DNA of 44,840 bases. Origin: Oscillospiraceae bacterium (GTDB taxonomy: Bacteria > Bacillota > Clostridia > Oscillospirales > CAG-272). The notes under the pieces are model-generated. The model searched no databases and was not told the origin of the DNA. It worked only from the letters and a program-made list of their open reading frames with translations. This document shows, piece by piece, positions 9,785-19,077 of the stretch (position 1 is the first letter of the stretch; the number at the start of each line of letters is the position of its first letter). The stretch spans positions 1-44,840 of the forward strand of contig SVUG01000015.1 of NCBI GenBank assembly GCA_015063385.1. Direction: 5' to 3'. The position numbers and the translations under genes were made by a program.

Positions 9785-10494
9785 ACTACGACTCCAAAGA
9801 GCTGCAGCGCCATTCTTGCCGCCTGCATCTCGGCATCCTTTTTAGTTTGTGCAGAGCCGCGGCCGACGACGTTATTGTTAATCAACGCCTCAACGGTAAA
9901 TAACTTGTTATGCTCAGGGCCGTCCTCGGATACCACTCTGTATTCAAGAAGCGAGCTACCCTCCTGCTCTGCAAGCTGCTGCAGCATCGTCTTGTAATCC
10001 GTACGCTGATTTTCAGCAGCCTCTATCTCGTCGGCAAAGAGCGAAAGTATAACGCTTTTATAGCCTTCCTCCCCCTTTGCCAGTGAGTCGAGGTAAACAG
10101 CGCCAATGAGTGCCTCAAGTGCATCAGCCAGAACTTTAGGTCTGTGACGCAAATCCGCGCTCTCCTCACCGTTGCCTAGATTCAGATAACTGCCTATATC
10201 AAGCGTATTCGCAATTCGTGCAAGTGTTTTTTCACATACAAGCCGCTGACGCATTTTAGTCAACGCGCCCTCCCTGTATTTAGAAAAGCTTGAATAAAGA
10301 TGCTCTGAAATTACTATTTCGAGCACCGCGTCTCCGAGGAACTCAAGGCGCTCGTTAGAGCTTGCCTTTATTCCTCGCTTACGCATTTCATTGGTATATG
10401 AGGAGTGAGTCAAGGCGGTCTCAAGATACGTAAGGTCGGCAAAGCCGTAGCCGATTTTTGTTGCAAGCTCTATAGCTTCCTTACCAAGTGCCAT
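9781..10494 (-). CDS. rnc: ribonuclease III
   Basis: Double-strand-specific endoribonuclease of 237 aa that processes rRNA precursors and structured mRNAs. The catalytic signature NERLEFLGDAVLE is at residues 47-59 and the second acidic cluster is in LADALEALIGAVYLD. A double-stranded RNA-binding domain covers about residues 160-232 and ends with KKDAEMQAARMAL. acpP, usually located between plsX and rnc, is missing: only 40 bp separate the two genes. Confidence 0.96.
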   Translation of the reverse strand: MALGKEAIELATKIGYGFADLTYLETALTHSSYTNEMRKRGIKASSNERLEFLGDAVLEIVISEHLYSSFSKYREGALTKMRQRLVCEKTLARIANTLDIGSYLNLGNGEESADLRHRPKVLADALEALIGAVYLDSLAKGEEGYKSVILSLFADEIEAAENQRTDYKTMLQQLAEQEGSSLLEYRVVSEDGPEHNKLFTVEALINNNVVGRGSAQTKKDAEMQAARMALQLFGVVV

Positions 10495-10534
10495 TGCCCT
10501 ATTCTCCTCTCTGCCTAAAATTATGTATCAAAAA

Positions 10535-11572
10535 TTAGATATGTCCGTATGTTTTCTCTGCATCTGCGAGGAGCTTTTTCTCATCGTAATCCTCTGCAAA
10601 GATTTCAATTTCATTGTTTACACCCGACTCGACGAAGAATATTGCCTGTCTAACGGCGTTCTTAATAGCCTTACCGTCTGACGAGCCGTGAGCCTTTATA
10701 ACCGGCTTGGAGATGCCAAGCAGGGGCGCACCGCCGTGCTCCGCCGCGTCAAAGCGCTGCTTCATTTCTACGATTTTATCCTTCATAGTGAGTGTGGAAA
10801 CCTTGGTGACAAAATTGGTCGTGAGAACGTCCTTAAGAGTGCCCATAAGGAATTTGCCCATACCCTCGACAGCCTTGAGGAATATATTACCCGAGAAGCC
10901 GTCAGCCACCAAAACGTCACACGCGTCAAACGGAACCTCCTTGGCTTCAACGTTTCCAACGAAGTTAAGACCGCTCTCCGCGAGCATCTGGTAGGATTCT
11001 ATCTGCAAGGGATTTCCCTTGTTATATTCAGCTCCGTTATTAAGCTGACCGATTCTTGGACGGTCGATGCCGTATATCTTTTCCATATACTTTGCGCCCA
11101 TAAACGCAAACTGACAGATATTATCGGAGGTGACGGTAAGATTTGCGCCCGAGTCCATAAGAAGAACGGGACCGCTGAGAGGAAGAATTGATGCTATTGC
11201 CGCACGGTTAATTCCTCTGATACGTCTTACGACGATAGTCGCGCCCGTAATAAGCGCACCTGTATTACCCGCGCTTACAAATGCATCAACCTCACCCTTG
11301 GAAAGACACTTGAGTCCAACGCTCATTGAGGAGTCCTTCTTCTCTCTGACGACAGACAGAGGGCTGTCCTCCATAGTTATAGTAGAGTCGGCGTGAATTA
11401 TTTCCACACCTGCAAGGCTGATTTCGTTTTTAACAGCAACGTCGGATATAATATTCTCGTCACCGACAAGAACAATAGTGTGCTCCTTAAACTCCTTAAG
11501 TGCCATTTCAGCACCGCGAAGTATTTCAAGGGGGGCGTTGTCACCGCTCATTGCATCTATAAGTATTCTCAT
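10535..11572 (-). CDS. plsX: phosphate acyltransferase PlsX
   Basis: PlsX, 345 aa, makes acyl-phosphate from acyl-ACP for the first acylation of glycerol-3-phosphate at the membrane. The N-terminus [14 protein letters not shown] matches the family start, and the central segment [15 protein letters not shown] is conserved. Its start overlaps the trmFO stop by 4 bp. No fapR or acpP lies next to it. Confidence 0.95.
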   Translation of the reverse strand: MRILIDAMSGDNAPLEILRGAEMALKEFKEHTIVLVGDENIISDVAVKNEISLAGVEIIHADSTITMEDSPLSVVREKKDSSMSVGLKCLSKGEVDAFVSAGNTGALITGATIVVRRIRGINRAAIASILPLSGPVLLMDSGANLTVTSDNICQFAFMGAKYMEKIYGIDRPRIGQLNNGAEYNKGNPLQIESYQMLAESGLNFVGNVEAKEVPFDACDVLVADGFSGNIFLKAVEGMGKFLMGTLKDVLTTNFVTKVSTLTMKDKIVEMKQRFDAAEHGGAPLLGISKPVIKAHGSSDGKAIKNAVRQAIFFVESGVNNEIEIFAEDYDEKKLLADAEKTYGHI

Positions 11573-12906
11573 ACGCTTTTGGCGAAAATATCGAAATTCT
11601 TGATTATCTCAAGCGAGCGTACTGCATACGCCTCATTTCGACATTTCTTTCCTCCTTTAATTTTTTTATCAAAAGGTGCTATTATTCCAAAATTTGCGTT
11701 CATCGGCTGGAACGAGGATGAAACTCCACCCTCACTGACGTAGTGTGCAAGCGCGCCGATTTCCGTTTCACGCGGAAAGACAATCGGCTCTCCGTCAAGC
11801 GCGAGCATAGCCGCGTTAACACCTGCAACAAGTCCCGACGACGTTGACTCGACGTATCCCTCAACACCGGTCATTTGTCCGGCAAAGAAGATTCTGCCCT
11901 GATTTTTCACTGAATAAGTTGAGGTTAAGAATCCGGGAGAGTTAATATAAGTGTTTCTGTGCATCACACCGTAGCGGAAAAATTCAGCGTTTTCAAGGCC
12001 CGGAATCAAGCCAAACACACGCTTCTGCTCTGAGAAAGTCAGGTGAGTCTGGAAGCCGACGATGTTATACATCGTGCCCTCCTTGTTTTCACGGCGAAGC
12101 TGAACGGTTGCAAAGGCGTCCTCGCCCGTAGACGGAAGCGGCAGACCGACAGGCTTCATAGGACCAAAGCGAAGAGTGTCATAACCGCGTGATGCCATAA
12201 CCTCAACGGGCATACAGCCCTCAAATACCGTCAAATCCTCCTGCAGCTCCTTGTCAAACGCCTTAAGAGGCGCTGTTTTAGCTGATATAAGCGCATTATA
12301 AAAGACGTCGTACTGCTCCTTTGTCATCGGACAGTTGAGATAGTCCTCGGGTGCGCCCTTGCCATATCTTGACGCGAAAAATGCAACCTCGGTATTCACG
12401 GTTGAAAAATCCACGATAGGTGCTGCGGCATCAAAGAAATGAAGCTCGCTACCACCCGTAAGCGCGGATATTTTTTTTGCAAACGCCTCCGAGGTCAAGG
12501 GACCTGTGGCGATAACCACGATTCCCTCGGGAATCTCAGTCACCTCACCCTCTATAACGGTTATATTCGGGTGATTTTTTATCTTTTCGGTGATATAATC
12601 GCTGAACTCGTCGCGATTAACCGCCAGCGCCGAGCCGGCAGGCACCTCCGTAGCATAGGCGGCTTCCATAATGAGAGAACCAAGAGATTTAAGCTCCTCC
12701 TTAAGAAGCCCCACTGCGTTATTCAACTGATTTGAGCGCAAGGAATTTGAGCAAACGAGCTCTGCAAAGCCAGCCCTATGATGTGCAGGCGAGAACTTGT
12801 GCGGCTTCATCTCGTAAAGCTCAACGTTTACGCCAAGCCTTGCCGCACTCCACGCCGCCTCACAGCCTGCAAGGCCTGCGCCGATTACCTTTACAGTCTG
12901 CATCAT
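11569..12906 (-). CDS. trmFO: methylenetetrahydrofolate-tRNA (uracil-5-)-methyltransferase TrmFO
   Basis: Flavoprotein of 445 aa that makes ribothymidine-54 in the tRNA T loop using methylene-THF and FADH2. It has an N-terminal FAD-binding Rossmann motif [10 protein letters not shown], then YEMKP. Further conserved segments include CSNSLRSN and the C-terminal [13 protein letters not shown]-like motif ([11 protein letters not shown]). Its ATG overlaps the topA TGA as ATGA, indicating coupling. The topA-trmFO order is typical of Bacillota. Confidence 0.96.
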   Translation of the reverse strand: MMQTVKVIGAGLAGCEAAWSAARLGVNVELYEMKPHKFSPAHHRAGFAELVCSNSLRSNQLNNAVGLLKEELKSLGSLIMEAAYATEVPAGSALAVNRDEFSDYITEKIKNHPNITVIEGEVTEIPEGIVVIATGPLTSEAFAKKISALTGGSELHFFDAAAPIVDFSTVNTEVAFFASRYGKGAPEDYLNCPMTKEQYDVFYNALISAKTAPLKAFDKELQEDLTVFEGCMPVEVMASRGYDTLRFGPMKPVGLPLPSTGEDAFATVQLRRENKEGTMYNIVGFQTHLTFSEQKRVFGLIPGLENAEFFRYGVMHRNTYINSPGFLTSTYSVKNQGRIFFAGQMTGVEGYVESTSSGLVAGVNAAMLALDGEPIVFPRETEIGALAHYVSEGGVSSSFQPMNANFGIIAPFDKKIKGGKKCRNEAYAVRSLEIIKNFDIFAKSV

Positions 12907-15173
12907 TCTATTACCGTCATTTCTTCGTCGCGCTTATACGAGCAGGATTTTTCCTTACAGATAACGCTCTTACGGCTCTTGCGATAATAAAGCATAGCAC
13001 CGCAGTCGGGACACTTCTCGGGGAGCGGCATATCCCAGGAAGAATAATCGCATTCGGGATACCTCTCGCAGCTATAGAAAAGCATTCTGCCCTTGCCGTG
13101 TCTTGCAACGACCTTTGAAGAGCATTTCGGACAAGCAACACCCGTATCGGATACCTTCTGCTTTGTAAAGGTGCAGCTCGGGAAATTAGCGCAGGCGTAG
13201 AACGTGCCGTATCTGCCGTTTCTGACCACCATATCACCACCGCATATCTCGCACTTGAAATCTGCGTATATCGGTGCAGGCGCTGAATTCTCTGCTACGT
13301 TGCCGTTTTTATCAATAGCCTTAGTGCTCTTGCACTCGGGATAGTTCGGGCAAGCAAGGAATTTGCCGAATCTGCCGTTTTTATATACCATTTTAGCGCC
13401 GCACTTATCACAGATAACGTCGCTTTCTTCAGCAGGTATAACAACCTCGGTCTTCTTATCAATCGAAAGAGCTGCCTCAAGGTCACGCTCAAATTTCTCA
13501 TAAAACTCAGAGAGAACGCCGACTATCGTGTTTTCACTCTGCTCTATTGAGTCGAGCTTATCCTCCATCGAAGCGGTAAACTCGTAGTCTACAATCTCCG
13601 GGAAATGCTCCTTCATAAACTTCGTGGTTATCTCACCCAAAGGAGTCGCAACGAGCGACTTGCCGTCACGTTTTACGTACTCGCGCGAGATAATGATTGA
13701 AATAATCGGAGCGTAGGTTGAGGGACGGCCGATGCCGTTCTCCTCCAGGAATTTAATAAGTGAGGCCTCGGTGTATCTTGCAGGCGGCTCGGTAAAGTGC
13801 TGCTGCTTTCTGATTGACACGACCTTAAGCGTCTGATTTTTCTTAATATTCGGGAGTCTTACAAGATTTATCTCGTCTCCCTCCGTGTCGGCAATCTTTT
13901 CATCGGAATTGTCGTATATCGTAAGGTATCCCTTGGATTTTACAACGTATCCGCCCATCTTAAAGGTATATCCGGAGTTCTCAAGCGTTGCCGAAACTGT
14001 GTCAAGCTCTGCAGCCTCCATCTGACTCGCTATAAAGCGTTCCCAGATAAGCTTGTAGAGTCTGTACTGCTCGCTTGTGAGCATCTTGCGCACGAGTCTT
14101 GGGTGCAGTGAAACGCTCGAAGGGCGAATTGCCTCGTGCGCATCCTGCGATGCTGCGGCACTCTTATAGCTTCTTTTGGTCTTAGGAAGAAGCTCTTCGC
14201 CGTAGTTCTCGATTATATATTCTCTGGCCGCATCCTGTGCCACGGTTGAAACTCTCGTCGAGTCGGTACGCATATAGGTGATAAGACCCTGAACACCGCC
14301 GTACTGTGCACCGAGGTTCAAGCCGTCGTAAAGCTCCTGTGCAACCTTCATAATTCTCTGCGACTGGAAGCCAAGCTGCTTTGACGCCTCCTGCTGAAGC
14401 GTAGAGGTCGTAAACGGCGGAGCCGGCTGCTTATATTTTACAGCGTGCTTAACGTAGCTTACCTTGAATTCACCGCTGCTTATTTTGGCTTCTACCGCCT
14501 CTGCCTCCTCCTTTGAGGAAAGCTTCTGCTTACCCTTGCCGCTGCCAAAGAATCTCGCCTCAACGTTTTCTCCGTCCTCAGTAGCAAGAGTTGCCTCAAC
14601 GGTCCAGTATTCCTGCGGAACGAACGCGCGAATTTCTTCCTCACGCTCGGTGACGATTCTCGTAGCAACAGACTGAACTCTGCCGCCTGAAAGTCCGCTT
14701 TTTACATTTTTCCAGAGCACCTCGGAGAGCTTAAAGCCAACCAGACGGTCAAGAATTCTTCTCGCCTGCTGAGAATTTACAAGGTCCTCGTTAATTCTTC
14801 TCGGATTCTTTATAGATTCCTTAACCGCACTCTGCGTAATCTCGTTAAAGGTGATACGGCAGGCCTTATCGGCAGGTATGCCGAGCTGACTCGCAATATG
14901 CCAGGAAATCGCCTCTCCCTCGCGGTCAGGGTCGGTAGCAAGGAAAATCTTGCTTGCAGTCTTTGCTTCTTTTTTGAGCTCCTTAATTACGTCGCCCTTA
15001 CCGCGAATATTGATATAATGCGGCTCAAAGTTGTTATCAACGTCGATTCCGAGCGTACTTTTTGGGAGGTCGCGGATATGTCCCTTGGAAGCTATTACCT
15101 TGTAATTTGAACCAAGATATCCTTTAATGGTATTTGCCTTTGCCGGCGACTCAACTATAACTAAATTTGCCAT
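12903..15173 (-). CDS. topA: DNA topoisomerase I (type IA)
   Basis: TopA, 756 aa, relaxes negative supercoils. The TOPRIM domain is N-terminal (VIVESPAKA, then [10 protein letters not shown]). The catalytic tyrosine is Y300 in TYMRTDS. The C-terminus carries three clear tetracysteine zinc ribbons (starting CDKCG, CEICG and CPKCS) and a fourth, shorter one (CPDCG), as in Clostridia enzymes. It lies 31 bp downstream of dprA. Confidence 0.97.
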   Translation of the reverse strand: MANLVIVESPAKANTIKGYLGSNYKVIASKGHIRDLPKSTLGIDVDNNFEPHYINIRGKGDVIKELKKEAKTASKIFLATDPDREGEAISWHIASQLGIPADKACRITFNEITQSAVKESIKNPRRINEDLVNSQQARRILDRLVGFKLSEVLWKNVKSGLSGGRVQSVATRIVTEREEEIRAFVPQEYWTVEATLATEDGENVEARFFGSGKGKQKLSSKEEAEAVEAKISSGEFKVSYVKHAVKYKQPAPPFTTSTLQQEASKQLGFQSQRIMKVAQELYDGLNLGAQYGGVQGLITYMRTDSTRVSTVAQDAAREYIIENYGEELLPKTKRSYKSAAASQDAHEAIRPSSVSLHPRLVRKMLTSEQYRLYKLIWERFIASQMEAAELDTVSATLENSGYTFKMGGYVVKSKGYLTIYDNSDEKIADTEGDEINLVRLPNIKKNQTLKVVSIRKQQHFTEPPARYTEASLIKFLEENGIGRPSTYAPIISIIISREYVKRDGKSLVATPLGEITTKFMKEHFPEIVDYEFTASMEDKLDSIEQSENTIVGVLSEFYEKFERDLEAALSIDKKTEVVIPAEESDVICDKCGAKMVYKNGRFGKFLACPNYPECKSTKAIDKNGNVAENSAPAPIYADFKCEICGGDMVVRNGRYGTFYACANFPSCTFTKQKVSDTGVACPKCSSKVVARHGKGRMLFYSCERYPECDYSSWDMPLPEKCPDCGAMLYYRKSRKSVICKEKSCSYKRDEEMTVIE

Positions 15174-15204
15174 TTGCTCAAGACGGCGATTTGCCGCACC
15201 TTTC

Positions 15205-16452
15205 TTATTTGGTTTTTCGCGCTACCTTCTCACCCGGTAGCATCATGATAAAGCCGCCCATTTCAAGCTTTAGCAGCAGCTTCATTATCTCGCGAAGATT
15301 ATATTTTTCATCGACGAGCGACTCAATGTCACAGCCGCCCTCGATGGGTATGTTCTTATAAATTTGCAGCGCAGCCTTATCAAAGGTCTCCGGCGGTGTG
15401 TTTATTTCAACCGTTTCGGCAGTCACCTGCTCCACTGTCATCTGCACACGTTTTTTCGGCCTGGGAGGTGAAAAGACGTCGTCACTCTGGCAGAGCGCCG
15501 ATACACCAAACTCCCGTAAAACGCTCATCATATCTACCGCAAGCCTCGATTTCAGCTTAAACGGATTAAGCGCGTGAGGAAACTCGGAAGAAAAACCGTT
15601 TATCACGTCCTCTGCCGCCGTGCAAGGCTTAGCCCCCTGCTTTAGAAGCGCGTTCGGAAGCTCGCTTGTTTTAGCGCCAACGTTTCCGGGCAGCGCGTAA
15701 ACAGCCCTTTTCTGCTCCTTGGCATACCTGGCTGTATATCTCGTGCCGGATTTCTCGTCACCCTCAAAAACTATCGTAGCACGCGAAAGTCCGCTTATTA
15801 TTCTGTTTCTCTTTGGAAAATTATATTTCAGCGGCTTCGTGCCCGGCGCATATTCAGTCATAACGCAACCGCACTTGACAATTTCGCGCGCCAATTTGAG
15901 ATGCTCGGGTGGATAGCAAACGTCAATACCGCTGCCAAGAACAGCAACCGTTCTGCCGCCCGCCGCAAGAGCGCCGGCAGTGCAAATGCCGTCAACACCC
16001 GTTGCCATTCCCGAAACTATCAAAGCTCCTGCACTTGCGAGGTCGTAGCTGATACGAAAAGCAGATTTTCTGCCATAATCCGAAACCGCGCGCGTACCTA
16101 CGCAGGCAACGCCAAACTCGCGGTCAAAATCAGGCAAAGTGCCTCTGTAATAAAGTAAAACGGGAGGTGAGGAAATATCCTTTAAAAGCCGTGGGTAATT
16201 CTCGTCAAAATAGCTGACGATGCCAACCGAATGCTTCTTGCAAAACTCGTATATTTCTATAGCTCTATCAAGACTCTTCTCGGAAAGTGACGCCCTGTCG
16301 GAATTGCGATAACCGACAGCCTTTGATATATCTGAAATCTCGGCATCAAAGATTTCCTTTGGCGTCGTAAATTTTGACAAAAGGCTCGGGAAAGTAGAGC
16401 CACCGGGACTGCAGCAAAGAGATAGCCATATAGCATATACAAGTTTGTCCAT
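15205..16452 (-). CDS. dprA: DNA processing protein DprA
   Basis: DprA/Smf, about 415 aa, loads RecA on incoming single-stranded DNA during transformation (family knowledge). The Rossmann-like core includes GTRAVSDYG, SGMATGVDG and LGSGIDVCYPPEH. A C-terminal winged-helix domain follows a linker at about residues 300-345. I chose ATG at 16452 (MDKLVYAIW), preceded by GGGGGTG, over an in-frame upstream codon inside the methylase gene. Its presence does not prove competence, since the com machinery is not in view. Confidence 0.93.
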   Translation of the reverse strand: MDKLVYAIWLSLCCSPGGSTFPSLLSKFTTPKEIFDAEISDISKAVGYRNSDRASLSEKSLDRAIEIYEFCKKHSVGIVSYFDENYPRLLKDISSPPVLLYYRGTLPDFDREFGVACVGTRAVSDYGRKSAFRISYDLASAGALIVSGMATGVDGICTAGALAAGGRTVAVLGSGIDVCYPPEHLKLAREIVKCGCVMTEYAPGTKPLKYNFPKRNRIISGLSRATIVFEGDEKSGTRYTARYAKEQKRAVYALPGNVGAKTSELPNALLKQGAKPCTAAEDVINGFSSEFPHALNPFKLKSRLAVDMMSVLREFGVSALCQSDDVFSPPRPKKRVQMTVEQVTAETVEINTPPETFDKAALQIYKNIPIEGGCDIESLVDEKYNLREIMKLLLKLEMGGFIMMLPGEKVARKTK

Positions 16453-16469
16453 AAGCACCCCCAAAAAAA

Positions 16470-17303
16470 TTACAGTTTGTTCTGCTCCCACATAAAAACT
16501 GCGGCAGCAACCGAGGCGTTAAGAGACTCGGTCTTATCGGAAATCGGTATATACACGCTGTCGGTACATTTTTCCGAGATTTCAGGTGAAATTCCATGTC
16601 CCTCGTTGCCGATAATGAATATATCGTCAGAAGAAAGCTCAATATTGGAAAGCGATTTTGCACCGTCGGTAAGCTCCGCCGCAAAAACCCGTCTACCGTT
16701 AGCTCTTGCAGCTTCGACAAATGATGCATAATCGCCAACGTAGCTGACCTTTACCTTAAAAAGACTGCCCATGGCCGCGCGAACAGTTTTAGGATTATAA
16801 ATATCCGCGCAATCAGAGGAAAGAACTATATGCTCCACTCCAAAGGCGGTGGCACTTCTGATAACCGCACCGAGATTACCCGGATCGCGTAAAGAATATA
16901 ACGAAAGAACTCTTTCACCCTTTAAAATGAAAAAGTCTTCCTTATATATTATATCCAAATTAGAGAAAAAGTCAAGATATTTTATTACGCTAATTATACC
17001 TTGCGGTGCTTTTTCGGTAGAAATTTTAGAAAAAGCGCTATCAGAAAGCAAAATCACCTCACAGCTCTTGTGGCAATCCGTATTTTGAAACTCAGAAAGC
17101 CTTTCTAAAATCTGCTCCGACTTATCCTCTAAAACGAAAATATGAGTGAGTGGCAATCCCGCCTTAAGCGCCTCAAGAGTGAGCTTTTCTCCCTCGGCAA
17201 TAAAGCATTTGTGCTCGGAGCGTCCCTTTTTCTCAGCCAGGCTTGACGCCCATTTAACCAGCGGATTGTTTCTTGAAGTTATTACTTCTTTACGAAAAAT
17301 CAT
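16470..17303 (-). CDS. SpoU/TrmH-family rRNA 2'-O-methyltransferase (RlmB-like)
   Basis: SPOUT methyltransferase of 277 aa. An N-terminal L30e-like substrate-binding domain (VITSRNNPLVKW...) precedes the SPOUT domain with motif 1 LRDPGNLGAVIRSA, motif 2 IIGNEGHGIS and motif 3 IPISDKTESLNASVA. It resembles YsgA/RlmB, which methylate 23S rRNA, but the target nucleotide cannot be told from sequence. It heads the 13-gene minus run. No strong promoter is visible between it and the rplT terminator. Confidence 0.9.
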   Translation of the reverse strand: MIFRKEVITSRNNPLVKWASSLAEKKGRSEHKCFIAEGEKLTLEALKAGLPLTHIFVLEDKSEQILERLSEFQNTDCHKSCEVILLSDSAFSKISTEKAPQGIISVIKYLDFFSNLDIIYKEDFFILKGERVLSLYSLRDPGNLGAVIRSATAFGVEHIVLSSDCADIYNPKTVRAAMGSLFKVKVSYVGDYASFVEAARANGRRVFAAELTDGAKSLSNIELSSDDIFIIGNEGHGISPEISEKCTDSVYIPISDKTESLNASVAAAVFMWEQNKL

Positions 17304-17350
17304 ATTCTGCCCTGCTTTTTATATGAATTTTTGGAATTTATCAGTTTTAT

Positions 17351-17391
17351 AAAAAACAAACCCGGTTTTGCCATTTTGGAAAAACCGGGTT
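17351..17391 (-). terminator. terminator of infC-rpmI-rplT
   Basis: On the minus strand AACCCGGTTTT pairs with AAAACCGGGTT and is followed by TGTTTTTT. It sits 11 bp after the rplT stop, a standard intrinsic terminator. Read-through may supply the downstream rlmB-like operon. Confidence 0.88.
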
Positions 17392-17401
17392 AATCTTATT
17401 C

Positions 17402-17755
17402 TTAGATAGCAGCCTTAGCCTTTTCGCAAATTGCTGCGAACGCTTCCTTATCGGAAACTGCAAGCTCTGCAAGCATCTTACGGTTGAGGTCAATTCCTGC
17501 AACCTTAAGACCGTGCATAAGAGTGGAATAGTTCATGCCGCAAACCTTAGCCTGTGCGCTGATTCTGGTGATCCAGAGAGAACGGAAGTTTCTCTTCTTC
17601 TGCTTACGGCCTACGAAAGCCTTGTTGCCGCTCTTAAGAACAGCCTGCTTAGCCATCTTGAAATGCTTGGACTTTGCACCCCAATAGCCCTTTGCAGCCT
17701 TGAGAATGCTCTTTCTTCTTTTGCGCGTCATCATAGCGCCCTTAACTCTTGCCAT
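17402..17755 (-). CDS. rplT: 50S ribosomal protein L20
   Basis: L20, 117 aa, full length. It binds 23S rRNA early in 50S assembly and in Bacillota represses its own operon by binding the infC leader (family knowledge). The sequence shows the N-terminal [14 protein letters not shown] and the core [19 protein letters not shown] and LWITRI. It is the last gene of infC-rpmI-rplT. Confidence 0.98.
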   Translation of the reverse strand: MARVKGAMMTRKRRKSILKAAKGYWGAKSKHFKMAKQAVLKSGNKAFVGRKQKKRNFRSLWITRISAQAKVCGMNYSTLMHGLKVAGIDLNRKMLAELAVSDKEAFAAICEKAKAAI

Positions 17756-17791
17756 TTTATATCATCCTCCAAATTTTCTAGTTGTTCCTTA

Positions 17792-17986
17792 TTACTTCTG
17801 AATAAGGGTTCTGTAAGTGGGTGCAAAGCTCTCGCTAAGGATAGCGCCCTTGCGAAGACTTCTCTTGCGCTTAGCGGTCTTGAGACCGAGCTTATGACGG
17901 TGGTTGTTGTGAGACATCTTGATTTTGCCGCTTCCGGTGAGAGAGAATCTCTTAGCAGAAGCCTTATGCGTCTTAATTTTTCCCAT
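17792..17986 (-). CDS. rpmI: 50S ribosomal protein L35
   Basis: L35, 64 aa, basic. It begins MGKIKTHKASAKRF and contains the family segment KMSHNNHRHKLGLK. It lies between infC and rplT, 36 bp before rplT. A small CGGGG/CCCCG hairpin (18006-18019) stands just upstream of its RBS. Confidence 0.97.
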   Translation of the reverse strand: MGKIKTHKASAKRFSLTGSGKIKMSHNNHRHKLGLKTAKRKRSLRKGAILSESFAPTYRTLIQK

Positions 17987-18031
17987 TTTATTTCTCCTTT
18001 TTTGGCGGGGTTATCCCCGATTTTTAATAAC

Positions 18032-18571
18032 TTATTTTTTCTCCGGCTTAACAGGGCTGATTATGATAGACATAAATCTACCGTCAAGCACGGGCTTTTT
18101 CTCGGCAACGCCTGCATCGCGGCATGCCTCCTCAAACCTGGTGATAACTTCTTTACCAAGCTCGGTGTGGGACATTTCTCTACCCTTAAAGCGAATAACA
18201 GCCTTTACCTTATTGCCCTCTGCAAGAAACTTCTTTGCATGGTTTACGCGAGTATCGAAATCGTGCTGCTCAATGCGGCAGGAAAGCTGAATTTCCTTTA
18301 CCTTAACTATAACCTGCTTTTTCTTTGCTTCCTTCTCCCTCTTATCACGCTCAAAGCAGAACTTGCCGTAATCAATAGCACGGCAAACGGGGGGAGTCGC
18401 GTTAGCAACGATAAGCACAAGGTCTACGCCGTTGTTGTACGCATAGCTTCTGGCATCGTCAATCTTCATAATTCCGACCTGCTCGTTGTTAGGTCCGATA
18501 ACTCTGACCTCAGGAACGTTGATTTCCTCATTGATAGGCAAATCTTTACTGTTGTTAGGTTTAATAGCCAT
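18032..18571 (-). CDS. infC: translation initiation factor IF-3
   Basis: IF-3, 179 aa from the ATG at 18571. It prevents 50S joining and checks the start codon. Visible are LPINEEINVPEVRVIGPNNEQVG, the VCRAIDYGKF(C)F segment and the C-terminal MSHTELGKEV. The start is set by TTGGAGG immediately upstream. An in-frame extension back to 18655 would run through the leader hairpins and has no family similarity, so I reject it. Confidence 0.95.
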   Translation of the reverse strand: MAIKPNNSKDLPINEEINVPEVRVIGPNNEQVGIMKIDDARSYAYNNGVDLVLIVANATPPVCRAIDYGKFCFERDKREKEAKKKQVIVKVKEIQLSCRIEQHDFDTRVNHAKKFLAEGNKVKAVIRFKGREMSHTELGKEVITRFEEACRDAGVAEKKPVLDGRFMSIIISPVKPEKK

Positions 18572-18718
18572 ATACCTCCAAGAACAAAAAAATGCATACG
18601 GAGAATCTCCGCACGCATACAAAATTCCTCCTGCGAGGAAAAACGTATTAACCATAACGCACCTTTGTGGTATGGTGAGAACGGAAATTCTGCTTCAAAT
18701 AATAAGTCCTTTGACTTC
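18572..18718 (-). promoter_or_regulatory. infC-rpmI-rplT leader, probable L20-type autoregulatory leader
   Basis: The leader is about 147 nt. On the minus strand it contains a hairpin ACCATA...TATGGT (18651-18676), a hairpin TTCCTC-GCAG-GAGGAA (18625-18640) that includes an AGGAGG, and an intrinsic terminator (18583-18618) directly before the infC RBS. This fits transcription attenuation by L20, as known for Bacillus. ATG at 18618 lies eight bases after AGGAGG and opens a 50-codon frame that crosses the terminator and the infC start in another frame. Confidence 0.75.
18583..18618 (-). terminator. attenuator hairpin in the infC leader
   Basis: The arms at 18592-18604 and 18606-18618 pair over 13 positions with two G-U wobbles (innermost pairs open to make the loop). 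On the minus strand they are followed by TTTTTTT (18585-18591) and then by the infC SD. Its position makes it an attenuator, not an operon end. Confidence 0.82.
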
Positions 18719-18724
18719 TGTGCT

Positions 18725-18753
18725 ATTATATCACTTTCTTTCTGATTTGTCAA
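18725..18753 (-). promoter_or_regulatory. sigma-A promoter of infC-rpmI-rplT
   Basis: Perfect consensus on the minus strand: TTGACA (18748-18753), 17-bp spacer, TATAAT (18725-18730). The predicted start is near 18718. Confidence 0.93.
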
Positions 18754-18836
18754 TAGTTTTTTTAAAAAAGTTTTCTTTTTTGCAAATTCCACTTTTTTTA
18801 CAAACTTTCAAAGCAAAAATTGGTAAATTTACCATC

Positions 18837-18865
18837 TTTACAACCACCCCAAAATAGTGTATAAT
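18837..18865 (+). promoter_or_regulatory. promoter of the small RNA at 18872
   Basis: TTTACA (18837-18842), 17-bp spacer, TATAAT (18860-18865). Predicted start near 18872, which coincides with the first closing-stem base of the structured RNA. Confidence 0.8.
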
Positions 18866-18871
18866 AATCAC

Positions 18872-18995
18872 GCTGCGCAGCTCTCGAAAGATGCATCAAG
18901 CTTATGATGACTATACCGACGCGGGTTGTGGTTATTGGTACATATTGCAGCAAGGAGAACCATCACGTGGGGGCGTGGCGGTTCTTTTTTTATTT
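18872..18995 (+). ncRNA. unassigned structured small RNA (about 120 nt)
   Basis: A separate transcription unit with its own promoter and terminator and no reading frame with an RBS. Helices I can draw are a closing stem GCTGCG/TGCAGC (18872-18877 with 18946-18951), a CGAA-capped hairpin around 18882-18891, a hairpin CATCA/TGATG (18894-18909) and a stem TACC/GGTA (18914-18917 with 18937-18940). A terminator hairpin follows. It does not match the SRP, tmRNA, RNase P or common riboswitch cores I know. It could be a trans-acting sRNA or a riboswitch-like leader for the SPFH operon, although that operon has its own promoter 11 bp after the T-run. Confidence 0.6.
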
Positions 18996-18999
18996 TTTT
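18956..18999 (+). terminator. terminator of the small RNA
   Basis: AGAACC-AT-CACG pairs with CGTG-GC-GGTTCT around a G-rich loop and is followed by TTTTTTATTTTTTT. Confidence 0.85.
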
Positions 19000-19010
19000 A
19001 GCATAAACTA

Positions 19011-19039
19011 TTGACAAGCCCGCATCAATATGATATCAT
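19011..19039 (+). promoter_or_regulatory. promoter of the SPFH/RHH operon
   Basis: TTGACA (19011-19016), 17-bp spacer, TATCAT (19034-19039). The -10 element is embedded in a tandem palindromic repeat. Confidence 0.85.
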
Positions 19040-19049
19040 TATGATATCA
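19029..19049. promoter_or_regulatory. tandem TATGATATCA operator
   Basis: TATGATATCA occurs at 19029-19038 and again at 19040-19049, an 11-bp period or one helical turn. Each copy contains the palindrome TGATATCA. The array covers the -10 element, so a bound protein would block RNA polymerase. The ribbon-helix-helix product of the operon's second gene is the obvious candidate, by inference. Confidence 0.65.
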
Positions 19050-19077
19050 CCAATATTTTCTTGAAAGGACTAAAGAA

